DNA of 64,000 nucleotides. It comes from Pseudomonas sp. S31 (GTDB taxonomy: Bacteria; Pseudomonadota; Gammaproteobacteria; Pseudomonadales; Pseudomonadaceae). Under the pieces are notes generated by a model. The model saw nothing but the letters and a program-made list of their open reading frames with translations, ran no database searches and was not told the origin of the DNA. The stretch is from positions 162,397 to 226,396 of the forward strand of contig NZ_JACVVE010000004.1 in the NCBI RefSeq assembly GCF_016648105.1, read 5' to 3'. Position numbers and translations under genes: made by a program. Of this stretch, positions 62,497 to 64,000 are shown piece after piece (positions within the stretch are counted from its first letter, which is position 1; every line of letters starts with the position of its first letter).

Positions 62497-63639
62497 TCAG
62501 ACCTGCTCGGCACCCAACGCACTGACCACCTGCGCCAACTGCGGCGCCTCGCCCTGCACGCGCACCTTCAAGCCATCGATCTCGCGGCGTTGCGGATACT
62601 GCTTGCGCAGCAGGTCGAAGGCCGCCTTCTGCTGCGCCACGTCTTCGCTCAGGCTACGGCGGAAATCGGCATCGTCACGCCGCGGGTCGTACACCGCACG
62701 GCACAGCGTGGCCAGGACCCAGGCCGGGTCGGCGCTGGCATCGAACTCCAGTTGCGCCAGCGGCGCCTTGGGCAGCAGGTCGGCCAGGCGCACCTGCTCG
62801 GCCTGGCCGATGAAACGGCACAGGGCCTGGTAGATCTGCGCCGTACCGCGCTGCCGGCCATCCAGGCTGTAGCCGGCGATGTGCGGGGTGGCCAAGGTAC
62901 ACAGGTCGGCCAGTTGAAGGTCCACCTGCGGCTCGCCCTCCCACACGTCGAGCACGGCATGCACGTCTTCGCGGTCGAGCAACAGCTCCCGCAGGGCCTG
63001 ATTGTCGACCACCGGCCCACGGCTGGCATTGATCAACCAGGCGCCGGGGCGCAGGGCCGCGAGCTGCCGCTCACCGAGCAGATGCCAGGTCGGGTGCTCA
63101 CCATCTCGCTGCAACGGCGTGTGCACGCTGATCACGTCGCATTGACCGAGGATGGTCGGCAAATCGACAAAATCACCGCCTTCGGCGGCTTGGCGCAACG
63201 GGTCGCACACCAGCACCTTCCAACCCAGGCCATGCAACACGCGCACCAGGCGCCCGCCGACCTCCCCCGCCCCTACCACGCCGTACACGCGCTCAGCCAG
63301 CGCCACGCCGTCGAGGTCGGCCAGGGTCAGCAAGCTGCCGAGCACATAGTCGACCACGCCGCGGGCATTGCAGCCCGGCGCGCTGCTCCAGTGGATGCCA
63401 GCTTCGGCGAAATAGCCGAGGTCCAGGTGATCGGTGCCGATGGTGCAGGTGCCGACGAAGCGCACCTGGCTGCCTTCGAGCAGTTGCCGGTCGACCTTGG
63501 TCACCGAGCGTACCAGCAGCACATCGGCATCCTTGACGCAGGCAGCGTCGATGCTTCGGCCAGGGTAGCGGCGGATTTCGCCGAAACCTTGGAAGAAGGC
63601 ATCGAGCAGCGGGATATTCTCGTCGGCAACTATCAGCAT
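62497..63639 (-). CDS. pdxB: Erythronate-4-phosphate dehydrogenase
   Basis: NAD-dependent enzyme of pyridoxal 5'-phosphate synthesis. The 380-residue product has the D-2-hydroxyacid dehydrogenase layout: [38 protein letters not shown] loop [15 protein letters not shown], the catalytic Arg in [10 protein letters not shown], Glu in the helix [12 protein letters not shown], His in [12 protein letters not shown]. The C-terminal PdxB-specific domain is present. The start [11 protein letters not shown] is standard. Confidence 0.97.
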   Translation of the reverse strand: MLIVADENIPLLDAFFQGFGEIRRYPGRSIDAACVKDADVLLVRSVTKVDRQLLEGSQVRFVGTCTIGTDHLDLGYFAEAGIHWSSAPGCNARGVVDYVLGSLLTLADLDGVALAERVYGVVGAGEVGGRLVRVLHGLGWKVLVCDPLRQAAEGGDFVDLPTILGQCDVISVHTPLQRDGEHPTWHLLGERQLAALRPGAWLINASRGPVVDNQALRELLLDREDVHAVLDVWEGEPQVDLQLADLCTLATPHIAGYSLDGRQRGTAQIYQALCRFIGQAEQVRLADLLPKAPLAQLEFDASADPAWVLATLCRAVYDPRRDDADFRRSLSEDVAQQKAAFDLLRKQYPQRREIDGLKVRVQGEAPQLAQVVSALGAEQV

Positions 63640-63699
63640 GGCGCTCTCCTGTCAGGGGAACGCAGTGTAGGCGCTACGGGCAGGGGGTTCCAGCGCGGT

Positions 63700-63942
63700 T
63701 CAGTCGGCTTTCTTGCGAATCCAGTACAGGTAGGTGCCGGCCTCTTCCTGCTGGCCGAGCAGTTCGTGGCCGAGGAAGTTGCAGAACTTTGGGATATCAC
63801 GGCGGGTCGAGGGGTCGGTGGCGATCACTTTCAGCAAGCCGCCGGCGGCCAGGTCACGCACATGCTGATGCAGCATCATCACCGGTTCCGGGCAGTTCAG
63901 GCCGGTAGCGTCGAGGGTGGCGTCGGGGATGAAATCGGTCAT
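63700..63942 (-). CDS. tusA: Sulfurtransferase TusA
   Basis: An 80-residue sulfur carrier that passes persulfide from IscS towards 2-thiouridine formation in tRNA. The active cysteine is in [15 protein letters not shown], with the conserved [17 protein letters not shown] 6 bp before ATG 63942 supports this start over the in-frame ATG at 63978. It lies about 60 bp upstream of pdxB on the same strand. Confidence 0.95.
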   Translation of the reverse strand: MTDFIPDATLDATGLNCPEPVMMLHQHVRDLAAGGLLKVIATDPSTRRDIPKFCNFLGHELLGQQEEAGTYLYWIRKKAD

Positions 63943-64000
63943 GGAGGGCTCCGCGAAATATTCGCCATTGTCGCGCATTGTTGGGGGAGGACCAAGGGGG

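Overview
The window is a stretch of Pseudomonas chromosome, most likely from the P. putida/P. fluorescens side of the genus. Reasons: high GC with strong codon bias; REP palindromes of the Pseudomonas type (core GCGGGTTTACCCGC or GCGGGCAAGCCCGC) between many genes; and gene blocks that, from memory, keep the order known from P. aeruginosa (tal-rssC-rssB-PilZ-mlaA; HAD-DUF4404-queF-cupredoxin-copRS; lol genes-PilZ-GDPD-sthA; nagZ-psrA-lexA-sulA-topA-fadAB). Coding density is about 90 percent. There is no rRNA, CRISPR array, insertion sequence, integrase or phage gene.

Layout. (1) 1-4.9 kb, accessory: partial umuC and umuD (Pol V), a divergent SRAP/YedK gene across a perfect LexA box, an orphan secreted protein of lower GC, and an NMT1-like sensor fused to a GGDEF domain. 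(2) 5.1-11.7 kb: dusA, tal, a PhoD-like phosphatase gene framed by REP doublets, the RssB/RssC stress partner-switch pair and a PilZ protein. (3) 11.7-17.3 kb: mlaA, a HAD-like protein without its nucleophile, DUF4404, queF, and a copper block (cupredoxin, copR, copS) with a CusR-like box. (4) 17.3-25.3 kb: lolC-lolD-lolE, PilZ, glycerophosphodiesterase, sthA and a long glyceraldehyde-3-phosphate dehydrogenase. (5) 25.5-32.8 kb: mfd, a CsiV-like protein and a SWIM-SNF2 helicase. (6) 32.9-43.8 kb: nagZ, psrA (two tandem PsrA boxes upstream), lexA (two tandem LexA boxes), sulA, small conserved genes, topA and the fadBA beta-oxidation operon. (7) 43.8-50.9 kb: a membrane protein, universal stress protein, uup, slt, a MOSC protein and cheV. 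(8) 51.2-58.4 kb: an Hpt-like protein lacking the histidine, a NarL-type two-component pair, a YegS-like kinase, a glycosyltransferase behind a strong terminator, moeA, moaB, a small lipoprotein and tRNA-Pro. (9) 58.4-64 kb: a chemoreceptor, an MsbA-like ABC exporter, a PA1571-type small protein, pdxB and tusA.

Themes. DNA damage is covered by umuDC, SRAP, lexA, sulA and mfd; at least three promoters carry LexA boxes. Fatty-acid sensing by PsrA sits next to fadBA. The cell envelope is served by mlaA, the lol genes, slt and nagZ. I found no clear undescribed multi-gene system. The best leads are two possible small RNAs or leaders (near 43.7 and 54.65 kb), the catalytically degenerate HAD and Hpt proteins, the overlapping PsrA operators, and the nested palindrome at 51.81-51.87 kb.
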